Origin: Acidobacteriota bacterium
GTDB taxonomy: Bacteria; Acidobacteriota; Terriglobia; Acidiferrales; UBA7541
DNA: 33,185 bases
Assembly (NCBI GenBank): GCA_003224235.1
Contig: QHYU01000085.1
Coordinates: 1 to 33,185, forward strand
Direction of reading: 5' to 3'
The position numbers were made by a program, and so were the translations under genes. How positions within the stretch are numbered: position 1 is the first letter of the stretch; the number at the start of each line of letters is the position of its first letter. The notes beneath the pieces are model-generated. The model saw only the letters and a program-made list of their open reading frames with translations, was not told the origin of the DNA and searched no databases. This document shows positions 1 through 7,369 of the stretch, in pieces.

Positions 1-407
1 TTCACCCGATCGAGCAATCCGACCATCAGCGGGTCAGGCCCTCCCACTTCTCGGTGCGGCTGGCTGCTCTCTTCGTCCGGATCGTTGGCGTTCTCCAGCG
101 AAGTGACCGCAGGGGTTTTCTTCCTCAAACGCATCAGCACGATGTTGGAGGTCAGACGGTGCAGCCAAGTGGAGAAAGCCGATTCGCCGCGGAAGGTAGC
201 AATCTTGCGAAACACTTGAAGGAAGGCTTCCTGCGTCAGCTCTTCGGCTTCGGCTGTGTTCGCCACCATGCGCAAGCACAGGGCATGAACACGCCGGCTG
301 TGCGACCGGTAGAGGTGTTCAAACGCAGCCCCATCGCCCTGCCGGGCTCGCCGGATGGCTTCCGCCTCGTTCAGTTCTTCGCCTTCGCAGCCTATCGACC
401 GGGCCAT
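1..407 (-). CDS. ECF-type RNA polymerase sigma factor, 3' end beyond the left edge
   Basis: The minus-strand frame starts at ATG 407 and runs open off the left edge, giving 135 visible residues. AAAGGAGG at 412-419 is a strong, closely spaced ribosome binding site that fixes the start. Residues about 20-100 match sigma-70 region 2: an acidic stretch [19 protein letters not shown] at 52-70, then [19 protein letters not shown] at 78-96, the -10 recognition part. Region 4, which reads the -35 element, must lie outside the window, so the subgroup cannot be set. The role is to direct RNA polymerase to an alternative promoter set, usually in response to a membrane or envelope signal. It lies 50 bp behind the secreted-protein gene 458-1069 on the same strand, so the two may be co-transcribed. 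An anti-sigma gene would be expected further left. Confidence 0.9.
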   Translation of the reverse strand, partial: MARSIGCEGEELNEAEAIRRARQGDGAAFEHLYRSHSRRVHALCLRMVANTAEAEELTQEAFLQVFRKIATFRGESAFSTWLHRLTSNIVLMRLRKKTPAVTSLENANDPDEESSQPHREVGGPDPLMVGLLDRV

Positions 408-457
408 GGAGCCTCCTTTGAGGGGCACGTGGCAATGGCTTGGGAGCCTCGTGCGCT

Positions 458-1069
458 TTAATATGGCCGTCTCTCGAATGTCCCATCCGAACCGCCAGCG
501 GGAGCGGAAACGTCCCCCTTGGATTTATGTTCCCGGGCCATCTGTCCGCGCGGTTTTGATCTTTCATGGCTGGACTGGGTCTGCGGCTCACAAGACCACT
601 CCGGATACGAGGTGCAAGCTGTCGCCTCGGACTCGCCGCCAAGAGCAACCAGGAGGGAATACTGGTTTGTCGCCGAAGAGCGGTGGCCTTCTGTTCTGAC
701 CGCGGGGGCCGCATAAACGAAGGTCAAGCCGAGGGCGGGCGCTTCGAGCGTCCGAACGGCGTAACCATTCCCTGTGTTAACCAAGTTCAATTGGGGGCGG
801 TCAGAAACGACTTTCATTTCGGCCGCCGCGGCCATAATGATTGCCGCCTTGCCCTCTCCGCGGACGTAAAGAGCATAAGGGGCGGCTGTGGATGGCAAGG
901 TGGATGCGTAGTCTCCGGCAGGTAGAACGCTGCCTCCCCATCTAGCCTCGACCGGCGTGAACTTGCCCTGATACGCCACCTGCGCGTTCCCCAAAACCGC
1001 AAAAGAACACAGTGCCAAGACCGCCAAGCCAAGGTGCTTAACTAGCTTCCAATTCCGAATCGATTTCAT
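458..1069 (-). CDS. Small exported protein of unknown function; C-terminal tail doubtful
   Basis: ATG 1069 is preceded by GGGAGAG (1074-1080). The first 29 residues form a signal peptide: positive [12 protein letters not shown], a hydrophobic core, and a cleavage-like NAQ. The mature part has the pattern [21 protein letters not shown], which I associate with small secreted proteins common in acidobacterial genomes; their function is not known to me. Up to about residue 125 ([11 protein letters not shown]) the protein looks orderly. The remaining ~75 residues are polar, rich in S, E, R and P, and unlike the rest. From about 685 down to 640, the neighbouring frame ([20 protein letters not shown]) looks at least as natural, so a frameshift near 690 is possible but not shown. 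It is divergent from the sigma gene at 1226 and upstream of the sigma gene at 407. Confidence 0.6.
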   Translation of the reverse strand: MKSIRNWKLVKHLGLAVLALCSFAVLGNAQVAYQGKFTPVEARWGGSVLPAGDYASTLPSTAAPYALYVRGEGKAAIIMAAAAEMKVVSDRPQLNLVNTGNGYAVRTLEAPALGLTFVYAAPAVRTEGHRSSATNQYSLLVALGGESEATACTSYPEWSCEPQTQSSHERSKPRGQMAREHKSKGDVSAPAGGSDGTFERRPY

Positions 1070-1143
1070 AGCGCTCTCCCTGTTCGATTTGGCGGCCCAT
1101 CTCGATGCATCGCTTGAACCGCCCTCAGCGCTCCAGACTGTTT

Positions 1144-1155
1144 ATTCGCGCGAAT
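1144..1155. promoter_or_regulatory. 12-bp palindrome in a divergent promoter region
   Basis: ATTCGCGCGAAT is a perfect palindrome about 75 bp upstream of both divergent genes (1069 on minus, 1226 on plus). A -10-like GATAAT follows at 1171-1176. An operator shared by the two genes is possible; the sequence alone does not show it. Confidence 0.25.
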
Positions 1156-1225
1156 ATTCCCAGCCAGTGTGATAATTTCGGTCGCGGGAATAAAATGGCG
1201 GGCGATTCAGTCTAAGGAAGTAGGG

Positions 1226-1759
1226 TTGGGAGAAGAAATCAAGTTCGGAAGCTTTGAACAGGTCGTATTGCCGCATCTGGATTCTGCTTACAACCTGGCG
1301 CGCTGGCTGACGCGCAATGACCAGGATGCGGAAGACGTGGTGCAAGAGGCGTACTTGCGCGCGCTCCGATTTTTTGACGGCTTCCACGGCGGAGACGCTC
1401 GCGCCTGGTTGCTCGCGATTGTGCGCAATACTTGTTACACCTGGCTGCAGAAGAACCGGCCGCAGGAACCCACGATGGTGTTCGACGAAGAAATCCATAG
1501 CGAAGAGGGCAGTTCTCTGAGCCCCGAAACGTTGCTGCTGCAAAGTGCCGACAGCCAGTTGCTCAGGCAGGCTCTGGAAGAATTGCCGCTGAAGTTTCGT
1601 GAGGTGCTTGTCCTGCGCGAGCTGGAAGGTCTCTCTTACAAGGAGATTGCCGACGTGGCTGACATGCCGATAGGCACGGTGATGTCCAGCTTGGCCCGCG
1701 CCCGCGCCCGGCTTCGGCAATGCCTGACGAATTGCCTGACCAAGGAGCCTCAAAGGTGA
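1226..1759 (+). CDS. ECF-type RNA polymerase sigma factor
   Basis: A 177-residue sigma-70 family protein of extracytoplasmic function type. Region 2 spans about residues 15-75 (AEDVVQEAYLRALRFFDGF, then ARAWLLAIVRNTCYTWLQK). Region 4 spans about 110-165 (LPLKFREVLVLRELEGLSYK, then a helix-turn-helix ending GTVMSSLARARARLRQ). I chose TTG 1226 because AAGGAAG (1214-1220) lies five bases upstream and the family normally begins just before the F-x-x-x-V-L-P-H segment; an in-frame GTG at 1169 would add 19 residues with no family match. Its stop overlaps the start of the anti-sigma gene 1756-2553 (GTGA), so the two are translationally coupled, and it would be held inactive at the membrane by that partner. 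The target promoters are unknown. Confidence 0.93.
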   Translation: MGEEIKFGSFEQVVLPHLDSAYNLARWLTRNDQDAEDVVQEAYLRALRFFDGFHGGDARAWLLAIVRNTCYTWLQKNRPQEPTMVFDEEIHSEEGSSLSPETLLLQSADSQLLRQALEELPLKFREVLVLRELEGLSYKEIADVADMPIGTVMSSLARARARLRQCLTNCLTKEPQR

Positions 1760-2553
1760 GCTGCAAGGATACGCAAGAATTGCTCGATGGGTATTTGGAT
1801 GGTGAGCTGGACATAGTCAGAGGCATGGAGATCGAAAGCCACCTGCGCCGTTGCCCAGCCTGCTCGCAAGTCTATGAAAATCATCAGGCTTTGCGGTCTG
1901 CCATCCGTGCCCGAGCCCCCTATTTCAAGGCTCCAGCCGGTCTGCACCAGCGGGTCCGGTCCACCGTCCGCCAAGCGAGCAAAGCCGAACCCGCCTCCCG
2001 CGTGGTGACCTGGCGCGCGCCCTGGCGCCCCGCATGGAACTTGCTGGGCCTTGCCGCGGCGCTGGTTATTGCCGTACTGACCTGGAGCATCTCGGCCCGC
2101 CTGTGGAGCCCTTCTGCGGATGAACTCCTGGCACAGGAAGTTCTATCCAGTCATGTGCGCTCACTGATGGCCAACCATCTGACCGACGTGCCCTCTTCCG
2201 ACCAACATACGGTCAAACCATGGTTCAACGGCAAGCTGGATTTCTCGCCACCGGTGAAAGATCTTACAAACGAGGGGTTTCCTTTGGTCGGCGGGCGCTT
2301 GGATTACGTGGGAAACAGGGCTGTGGCAGCGCTGGTTTACCAGCGGCAAAAACATTTCATTAACCTGTTTATCTGGCCAGCTTTTGAAGGCCCGGGCATT
2401 GCAGAGAAAACCGTGACGCGGCAGGGCTACAACCTGCTTCACTGGACCCAATCCGGTATGACCTACTGGGTGGTGTCTGATCTCAATCGGGGCGAGCTGC
2501 AGCAATTTGTACAGCTTGTGCGCAGCTCTGCCCCACTGCCAACCTCGCCTTGA
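1756..2553 (+). CDS. Membrane-anchored zinc-type anti-sigma factor
   Basis: A 265-residue protein. GTG 1756 overlaps the sigma stop codon, and AAGGAG at 1742-1747 sits eight bases upstream, so the start is well set. The N-terminal anti-sigma domain has the zinc motif HxxxCxxC (H29, C33, C36 in HLRRCPAC). One transmembrane segment covers about residues 95-114 (WNLLGLAAALVIAVLTWSIS). The outer 150 residues contain no motif I recognise; sequences such as GFPLVGGRLDYVGNRAVAAL and the FINLFIWP and MTYWVVSD strands suggest a beta-rich sensor domain of a kind often seen in anti-sigma proteins. It should bind and silence the sigma factor encoded just before it and release it on an extracytoplasmic signal. 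The gene converges on 2654-3079. Confidence 0.9.
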   Translation: MSCKDTQELLDGYLDGELDIVRGMEIESHLRRCPACSQVYENHQALRSAIRARAPYFKAPAGLHQRVRSTVRQASKAEPASRVVTWRAPWRPAWNLLGLAAALVIAVLTWSISARLWSPSADELLAQEVLSSHVRSLMANHLTDVPSSDQHTVKPWFNGKLDFSPPVKDLTNEGFPLVGGRLDYVGNRAVAALVYQRQKHFINLFIWPAFEGPGIAEKTVTRQGYNLLHWTQSGMTYWVVSDLNRGELQQFVQLVRSSAPLPTSP

Positions 2554-2592
2554 AGCTGACTCCCGGTGCGCACCCGGTGCGGCTCTTGCTGC

Positions 2593-2610
2593 AAGCCTGC
2601 GCGCAGGCTT
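2593..2610. terminator. 18-bp perfect palindrome between convergent genes, possible bidirectional terminator
   Basis: AAGCCTGCGCGCAGGCTT reads the same on both strands and lies in the 100-bp gap between the convergent anti-sigma gene (ends 2553) and the Spy-like gene (ends 2654). No T-tract follows, so intrinsic termination is uncertain; it may equally be a dispersed palindromic repeat. Confidence 0.4.
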
Positions 2611-2653
2611 CGAATAACGAACTACTCCACCAAGTAGGGTCCGCCGCTCTGCC

Positions 2654-3079
2654 TCACTTCGCCGCGGCCTTCCGTAGCTCTTCGAGCTTTGCCTGTTGCT
2701 CCGGTGTCAGCTTGTTCTTGATGCGCACGAGTAGCGTCACCTGGGCCCGTTTGATCTCGCGCTCGATGGTCAAAACCTTTTCCAGTTGTGCCAGTGCCTG
2801 CTGTTCCTCCACGCGTGGCTGCTTGACAATTGCGACCATCTTTTCCATTTCGTCTTGCAGCTTCCATTGCCACTCCGTGAATCTCAATTGTGCTTGCCTG
2901 ATTTCCGTCTTGAAGAAGATTTTCTGTTCATCGCTGAGCCCTATCGCCTCTTGGTGTTGCATCACCAGTTCGGGCGCGAAGAAACTCCTGCCGAACGGGT
3001 CTTCACCAGGCTTCTGCCCGCGGGCCGCGCCCACCGCGAGAAAGACCAGCGCGCAAACGCAGAGAACTCTCGCTCTCAT
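2654..3079 (-). CDS. Exported Spy/CpxP-like helical protein
   Basis: 141 residues. An N-terminal signal peptide (about 1-21, ending AARGQ) sends it across the membrane. The mature part is almost wholly alpha-helical and charged, with two LTxxQ-like segments (LSDEQK at 48-53, LTPEQQAKLEELR at 124-136) typical of Spy/CpxP and CnrX/ZraP-type periplasmic proteins, which act as chaperones or as sensors of metal and envelope stress. The start ATG 3079 lies one base after the stop of the anti-sigma gene 3081-3581. The order sigma, anti-sigma, Spy-like protein resembles metal-responsive units such as cnr, in which the periplasmic protein senses the signal and the anti-sigma factor relays it. That role is inference; no metal-binding His or Met cluster is visible. 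Confidence 0.82.
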   Translation of the reverse strand: MRARVLCVCALVFLAVGAARGQKPGEDPFGRSFFAPELVMQHQEAIGLSDEQKIFFKTEIRQAQLRFTEWQWKLQDEMEKMVAIVKQPRVEEQQALAQLEKVLTIEREIKRAQVTLLVRIKNKLTPEQQAKLEELRKAAAK

Positions 3080-3080
3080 T

Positions 3081-3581
3081 TCATTCCTCCTCCGTGTTGA
3101 TGGGAACCTTCATGTACGACTCGCCGAGTCTCGGTGTTGTTTGCAGGATCTCTTGGCCCGGTATCTGCAGGAGCACATCGCTTGGCGCTCGCCATTCCGC
3201 CAACCTCTCGGCCGCGGGGAGTTCGGCCTCCAGCACCGTTGGCGCTGCTCGCCAGTGCAACAACAATCCCATCACCAGCGCCGCCGTAACCACCGCAGTC
3301 GCTCCCGCCAGTACCCACCCTCCCACCGACCTGGCGCGCTTCTGTTCGCTTTCCGCCTCCGCGGCGGCCACCACGCGCGCGCGAAACTCCCCCGGCAGCT
3401 CCGCCCCTCGCGCCACCAGCGGCAGCATCGTATCCATCCTTTCACGTCGCGCCTGCAGCACCTCGAACTCCGCCGCGCACGCGGCGCACGTCTTCATGTG
3501 TTCTTCGAGATCGCCCGCCGCCGTTCCCGTTAGTGCGGCCTCCAGCAACTGTTCTTTCCATTTCACGCAGGCCTTCGTCAT
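3081..3581 (-). CDS. Membrane-anchored zinc-type anti-sigma factor
   Basis: 166 residues. The N-terminal domain has HxxxCxxC (H28, C32, C35 in HMKTCAAC), the anti-sigma zinc motif. A membrane segment lies at about 87-108 (GWVLAGATAVVTAALVMGLLL), leaving a short outer tail of about 58 residues. The ATG at 3581 overlaps the sigma stop codon (ATGA, 3578-3581), the usual coupling of a sigma factor with its inhibitor. One base separates its stop from the Spy-like gene, so all three are one operon. The outer tail is small compared with the other anti-sigma factor here, which fits a design in which the separate exported protein 2654-3079 does the sensing. Confidence 0.9.
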   Translation of the reverse strand: MTKACVKWKEQLLEAALTGTAAGDLEEHMKTCAACAAEFEVLQARRERMDTMLPLVARGAELPGEFRARVVAAAEAESEQKRARSVGGWVLAGATAVVTAALVMGLLLHWRAAPTVLEAELPAAERLAEWRAPSDVLLQIPGQEILQTTPRLGESYMKVPINTEEE

Positions 3582-4153
3582 TTCATCGCTTCCAACAGTA
3601 GTTTTCTCGCCGTGTGGAGCCTCGACCTTACTGTCCCCGCAGGTATTCCCAGCACCGCACCCACATCCGCTGCGCCCATCTCTTCCACAATCGAGAGCTG
3701 CAACACCCTCCGGAATTTCTCGGGCAAGCTCTCAATTTCGCTTCGCAATCGTTGCACCAGCACGCGTTCCTCTGCACTCCTTGCTCCGTCCACGGCGTCG
3801 CTCGTTCCTGCGACGTGCCATACCGTATCTCGCGCCAGCCGCCGCCGGTGTCCCCGCTGCCGATTGAGCGCCAGTCGGAAGGCGATTCGGTTCACCCAGG
3901 CTCGGAACTTCTCCGCCTCGCGCAGCGACGCAAACTTCTGGTACGCGCGCAGAAAAGCTTCCTGCGCCACTTCTTCTGCGTCGGCCGCGTTTCCCAACAC
4001 TCCGTAGGCAATCTGGAAAACGCGTCGCTGGTTTTCCGCTACGCGCGCGCCAAACGCTGCCCCGCGCTCCTCCGCTTCCACTCTGGCAATCAAGGCTTCC
4101 ACACACGCGCCTGTCACGCCGCTCCCGCTGCTACCCATCCAGACACCGCTCAC
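3578..4153 (-). CDS. ECF-type RNA polymerase sigma factor
   Basis: 191 residues from GTG 4153, preceded by CGGGAGAG. Region 2 is at about 40-100 (ADAEEVAQEAFLRAYQKFAS, then FRAWVNRIAFRLALNRQR); region 4 is at about 140-188 (LPEKFRRVLQLSIVEEMG, helix-turn-helix, GTVRSRLHTARKLL). An in-frame ATG five codons later is an alternative start. It is the first gene of a tight sigma, anti-sigma, Spy-like operon. The exported helical protein 4289-4832 lies 135 bp upstream on the same strand, with a strong hairpin between them. It differs clearly from the factor at 1226-1759, for example in the residue 100-140 linker, so it is not a recent duplicate. Confidence 0.93.
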   Translation of the reverse strand: MSGVWMGSSGSGVTGACVEALIARVEAEERGAAFGARVAENQRRVFQIAYGVLGNAADAEEVAQEAFLRAYQKFASLREAEKFRAWVNRIAFRLALNRQRGHRRRLARDTVWHVAGTSDAVDGARSAEERVLVQRLRSEIESLPEKFRRVLQLSIVEEMGAADVGAVLGIPAGTVRSRLHTARKLLLEAMK

Positions 4154-4240
4154 CGCTCTCCCGTTCAGTGCAATACTACTCTTCGCTCCGCCAATTCATC
4201 GAGCCAGGGCCTTCTCAGCCCTGCCCGCTCGGGCTGGGGG

Positions 4241-4263
4241 AGCGGGCGGTTGCACCGCCCGCT
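4241..4263 (-). terminator. Strong GC hairpin, terminator or dispersed repeat
   Basis: AGCGGGCGG and CCGCCCGCT form a perfect 9-bp stem around a 5-base loop. It lies directly behind the helical exported gene (stop at 4289) and before the sigma gene (start 4153). There is no T-run, so it may attenuate or end transcription only weakly. A partly overlapping GCCCGCT/AGCGGGC pairing (about 4223-4247) offers an alternative fold. Confidence 0.4.
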
Positions 4264-4288
4264 GCCTATCTCCGGTGATGCTGGCGAA

Positions 4289-4832
4289 TCAGAACAAGTA
4301 GAGCTGCTGAAACGCAGGCAGAATGGGCTGCAACACCGCCGCCAGCCGCACTGCCTCCAGCCGCTGCCTCTGCTCCGCGTCCAGCAGGCTCACCCATTTC
4401 GAAATAAAATCCTGCTGCACCTGGGCTACCTCTTGCTGCAGCGTGTGGATTTGGATCACCAACACCCCAACTTCAGCTGGGTTGCCGCCCGACTCCAGCA
4501 GTCCTTTCAGTTGTTGGACCCTCTGCCTGGATCCCTTCGAGCAGCGGCACTACCGCCGCCTGCCGTGCCTGCAGCAGTTGTTCTAGTTCCTCCACTTGCC
4601 CCTGCCGAAGCTGCAGGAACTGGACGACCACCTGAAGCGGCGACGGCGGCCCACCGCTCGCTTCGACTTTCGTCGCTTGCATCTGTTCCAGCATCTTCCC
4701 GATGTTCAGCTTGGAAAGATCTGGTGCCGAAAGGCCTGCCCCCGGTTTTTGCTGAGATTTTTGCGCGTGGAGCAGGCCGGCGCTCCCAATGAGCATAATC
4801 AGCAGCGCAACCATGGAGCCTCTGTGTTTCAT
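4289..4832 (-). pseudogene. Exported helical Spy-like protein gene with a single-base frameshift
   Basis: ATG 4832 follows AAGGAGG with a seven-base gap. The first 24 residues are a signal peptide ending LLHAQ. The first frame stops near 4473 after a short non-helical tail (GPTTERTAG). If one G of the GGG run in 4516-4523 is removed, translation passes from GIQAE into VQQLKGLLESGG, continues through AEVGVLVIQIHTLQQEVAQV and LLDAEQRQRLEAVR, and stops at TGA 4289-4291. The second half is strongly helical and coiled-coil-like, in keeping with the first half. The span of 544 bases equals 181 codons plus one base, so exactly one extra base explains it. The intact product would be about 180 residues, a periplasmic helical protein probably allied to the sigma operon downstream. 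A sequencing or assembly error is as likely as real decay. Confidence 0.8.
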
Positions 4833-4998
4833 GGCGATGCCTCCTTGGAAGGTGCATTTTGCGCCTTCATAGAGCAAGACACCGCGCCCACCTCACGCGT
4901 TCACAAGTCGAGCTACGGTTCCAAACCGCTTTGGGTCACAAGAGTCCCCAGTTTGGAGTGGAAACGCCGTCTCTTGAGGTGCCGCTGTTGGGAATGAA

Positions 4999-5075
<77 letters not shown>

Positions 5076-5248
5076 ACCGGGGGCACTCGGACGGAAACCG
5101 CAGGCCCGAGCGAAGTCATCAGATTAGCATAGCTGGCGTGTCGCGGCTAGGCTGCGTCAGCTCTGTGAAATTTAAATGGCACAGCCTTGATTACATTTGT
5201 GAGATAAGAGCCCGCGGGTACTCTTTCCTCCCCGACCTTGATCCCTTC

Positions 5249-5415
5249 GGGTGCCCCATCCTCGCCTTGTGAGGGTGGGGCTGTCATTTCGAGTCCGCCA
5301 TAGGGGACGGCCCCGCCTTGGCGGGGTCCGGGAGAGATTCCTCGGCCCGACCAACACCGTCGGCCCTCGTCCGAAACCAAAGGCCCCACCCTCACAAGGC
5401 GAGGATGGGGCACCC
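5249..5415. repeat. 33-bp perfect inverted repeat around a ~100-bp core
   Basis: Positions 5249-5281 and 5383-5415 are exact reverse complements over 33 bases. They enclose about 101 bp that include an inner hairpin (CCCCGCC TT GGCGGGG) and a TGTCATTTCGAG...GAGATTCCTCGG pattern that resembles dispersed intergenic repeats seen in acidobacterial and related genomes. It lies in the 620-bp gene-free gap between the tRNA and rtcB. No transposase is present, so it is non-coding: either a mobile miniature element or a large RNA hairpin. Confidence 0.8.
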
Positions 5416-5642
5416 CGGACATCCCTACGACCGGTCACAGGTGTTGAGTTCACCTTCGCGGAGTTGCCGGGACTGGGCCACATCGTGCCCCCTGGCGACC
5501 TTGCTGTAGTTGGGTGAGAAGCGAGGGGCGGCTGGCCGCTCGCCTGAACGGAGGAGCCAGTGGCGCGCAGCGTTCATGCCCACGCCCTAGAACCGCCTCA
5601 TCTGCCGGGCCGGGCTACGTGGGAATGTGTTAATCTCGCGCG

Positions 5643-5675
5643 TATAATGCAAATGCTGGCAGGTTGAAACCTGCC
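5643..5675 (+). promoter_or_regulatory. Probable rtcB promoter -10 box and 5'-leader hairpin
   Basis: TATAAT at 5643-5648 is a perfect -10 hexamer, with only a weak -35 candidate (TGGGAA, 5620-5625). The transcript would begin near 5655, just before GGCAGGTT-GA-AACCTGCC (5658-5675), an 8-bp-stem hairpin in the leader of rtcB, whose start is at 5704. Confidence 0.4.
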
Positions 5676-5703
5676 CACTCATCGGCAGGGCTCGTGGCCT
5701 CCC

Positions 5704-7149
5704 ATGGCGATCGAAAAGAGCCAACTGCGCAAACTGGATGACTATCGCTGGCTAGTGCCGTGTGCGACCAAACCCGGCATGCGCACCGATGCGCTCATCT
5801 ACGCCGACTCCCGGCTGCTCGAGCAGATCGTCCAGGATTTGTCGGTCGAGCAAGCGATGAACGTCGCTTTCCTGCCGGGAATTGTGGGTCGTTCATTAGC
5901 CATGCCGGACATCCACCAGGGATACGGTTTCCCGATCGGCGGTGTGGCAGCGACCCAACTGCCTAAGGGTGTTGTGTCGCCGGGCGGCGTAGGATTTGAC
6001 ATCAACTGCGGCGTGCGGTTGCTGGGCAGCAACCTCAGCAAGGACGATGTGCGGCCGAAGCTGCGCGAATTAGTCAATCAGCTCTTCCGCGATGTGCCGT
6101 CCGGCACCGGCTCCGAGGGCTTCGTGCAGTGTGGTTGGCAAGACCTGAACGATGTGCTCGAGCGCGGCGCCGCGTGGGTAGTGGAACGCGGCTATGGCGA
6201 AGCCGCCGACGTGGAGTTCTGCGAAGAATCCGGGCGAATGCCCGGCGCCGACGCCACGAAGGTATCCGATCGCGCCAAGCAGCGCGGGCGCACGCAGATC
6301 GGCACGCTGGGCAGCGGCAATCACTTCCTCGAAGTGCAGTACGTCGAGAAAGTGTTTGAGCCGGAGATCGCGGCCCGCTTCGGGCTGGCCGAGGAGCAGG
6401 TAGTGGTGATGATCCACTGCGGCTCGCGCGGCCTAGGCCACCAGGTTTGCACCGACTACCTGAAAGTGATGAACGAGGCCATGCGGCGCTACGGCATCTC
6501 GCTGCCCGACCGGCAACTCGCCTGCGTGCCCGCCGACACACCCGAAGGCGAGGACTATCTGGCGGCCATGGCTGCAGCGGCCAACTTCGCCTGGGCGAAC
6601 CGCCAAGCCATAACGCATTTTGCTCGACGTTCTTTCGAGAAGGTTTTCGGAAGCGACTCGCGCCTGGGCGTGGTGTACGACGTGGCGCACAACATCGCCA
6701 AGCGGGAGCGGCATCGCGTCGGCGAGCGCGAAATGGAAGTGCTGGTGCACCGCAAGGGAGCCACGCGGTCGTTCCCGGCGGGCTCGAGGTTCATTCCGCC
6801 GGCGTACCGGGATGCCGGTCAGCCAGTGCTGATCCCCGGCTCGATGGGCACGGCGAGCTATGTTCTGGTGGGCACTGAACGCGCCATGGAAGAAACCTTC
6901 GGCACGGTGTGCCACGGTGCCGGCCGCGCGATGTCCCGCACGGCGGCCAAGAAGGGCCGCGACGCGCGCGTGGAAACGAAAAAACTCGAAGACCAGGGAA
7001 TCATCCTTCGCGCGGAAACCCGCGACGGCATCCTCGAAGAGATCCCCGAGGCGTATAAGGACATCGACGCTGTGGTCGATGTGGTTCACAACGCTGGCCT
7101 GGCGCGCAGGGTGGCGCGCCTGCGGCCGATGGGTGTGATCAAAGGGTAG
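5704..7149 (+). CDS. rtcB: RNA-splicing ligase RtcB
   Basis: 481 residues, the full length for the family. RtcB joins RNA 2',3'-cyclic phosphate (via 3'-phosphate) ends to 5'-OH ends using GTP and Mn2+, acting in tRNA repair or splicing in the cytoplasm. The metal ligands and signature segments are all present: D99 and C102 in FDINCGVRL, H207 in GSGNHFLEV, H238 in HCGSRGLGH, H329 in YDVAHNIAK. The residue guanylylated during catalysis is H404 in HGAGRAMSR. The C-terminus VVHNAGLARRVARLRPMGV is canonical. The ribosome site before ATG 5704 is weak. No RtcA cyclase, RtcR regulator or archease gene is nearby, so it appears to stand alone with the small gene 7178-7354. The sequence shows no defect. 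Confidence 0.97.
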   Translation: MAIEKSQLRKLDDYRWLVPCATKPGMRTDALIYADSRLLEQIVQDLSVEQAMNVAFLPGIVGRSLAMPDIHQGYGFPIGGVAATQLPKGVVSPGGVGFDINCGVRLLGSNLSKDDVRPKLRELVNQLFRDVPSGTGSEGFVQCGWQDLNDVLERGAAWVVERGYGEAADVEFCEESGRMPGADATKVSDRAKQRGRTQIGTLGSGNHFLEVQYVEKVFEPEIAARFGLAEEQVVVMIHCGSRGLGHQVCTDYLKVMNEAMRRYGISLPDRQLACVPADTPEGEDYLAAMAAAANFAWANRQAITHFARRSFEKVFGSDSRLGVVYDVAHNIAKRERHRVGEREMEVLVHRKGATRSFPAGSRFIPPAYRDAGQPVLIPGSMGTASYVLVGTERAMEETFGTVCHGAGRAMSRTAAKKGRDARVETKKLEDQGIILRAETRDGILEEIPEAYKDIDAVVDVVHNAGLARRVARLRPMGVIKG

Positions 7150-7177
7150 GCGCGAGCGGCCACGTCCGGAGGCGGCC

Positions 7178-7354
7178 ATGCAGATCGCATTGAACGACGA
7201 GGAGCGGCGAGTCCTGCTGGAAGTGTTGAACGAGACGCTGCCGGACCTGCGCGAGGAAGTGTACAAGACGGAGAACTTCGACTACCGCGCGCAGCTCAAG
7301 CGGCGCGAAGCGCTGCTGAAGAGCCTCCTCGAGCGCCTCTCCGCAGCCGCTTGA
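7178..7354 (+). CDS. Small charged helical protein, unknown function
   Basis: A 58-residue frame from ATG 7178, with GGAGG at 7168-7172 five bases upstream. It starts 28 bp after the rtcB stop on the same strand, so it is probably co-transcribed. The product (MQIALNDEERRVLLEVLN at the start, then EEVYKTENFDYRAQLKRREA) is almost certainly helical and rich in E, R and L, with no signal peptide or membrane segment. I have the impression that proteins of this size and pattern recur in acidobacterial genomes, but I cannot name the family. A role beside RtcB is suggested only by position. Confidence 0.72.
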   Translation: MQIALNDEERRVLLEVLNETLPDLREEVYKTENFDYRAQLKRREALLKSLLERLSAAA

Positions 7355-7369
7355 TTCGGGTCGCCGGTC

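Noticed and set aside
4516-4523. Programmed +1 frameshift in the helical exported protein
   Set aside because: No slippery codon pair, stop-codon context or internal ribosome-like signal typical of programmed +1 shifting is seen; an indel in a GGG run is simpler.
2550-4792. Long plus-strand frames 2550-3533 and 3614-4792
   Set aside because: They are antisense to the sigma, anti-sigma and Spy-like genes and have low-complexity products rich in S, R and H.
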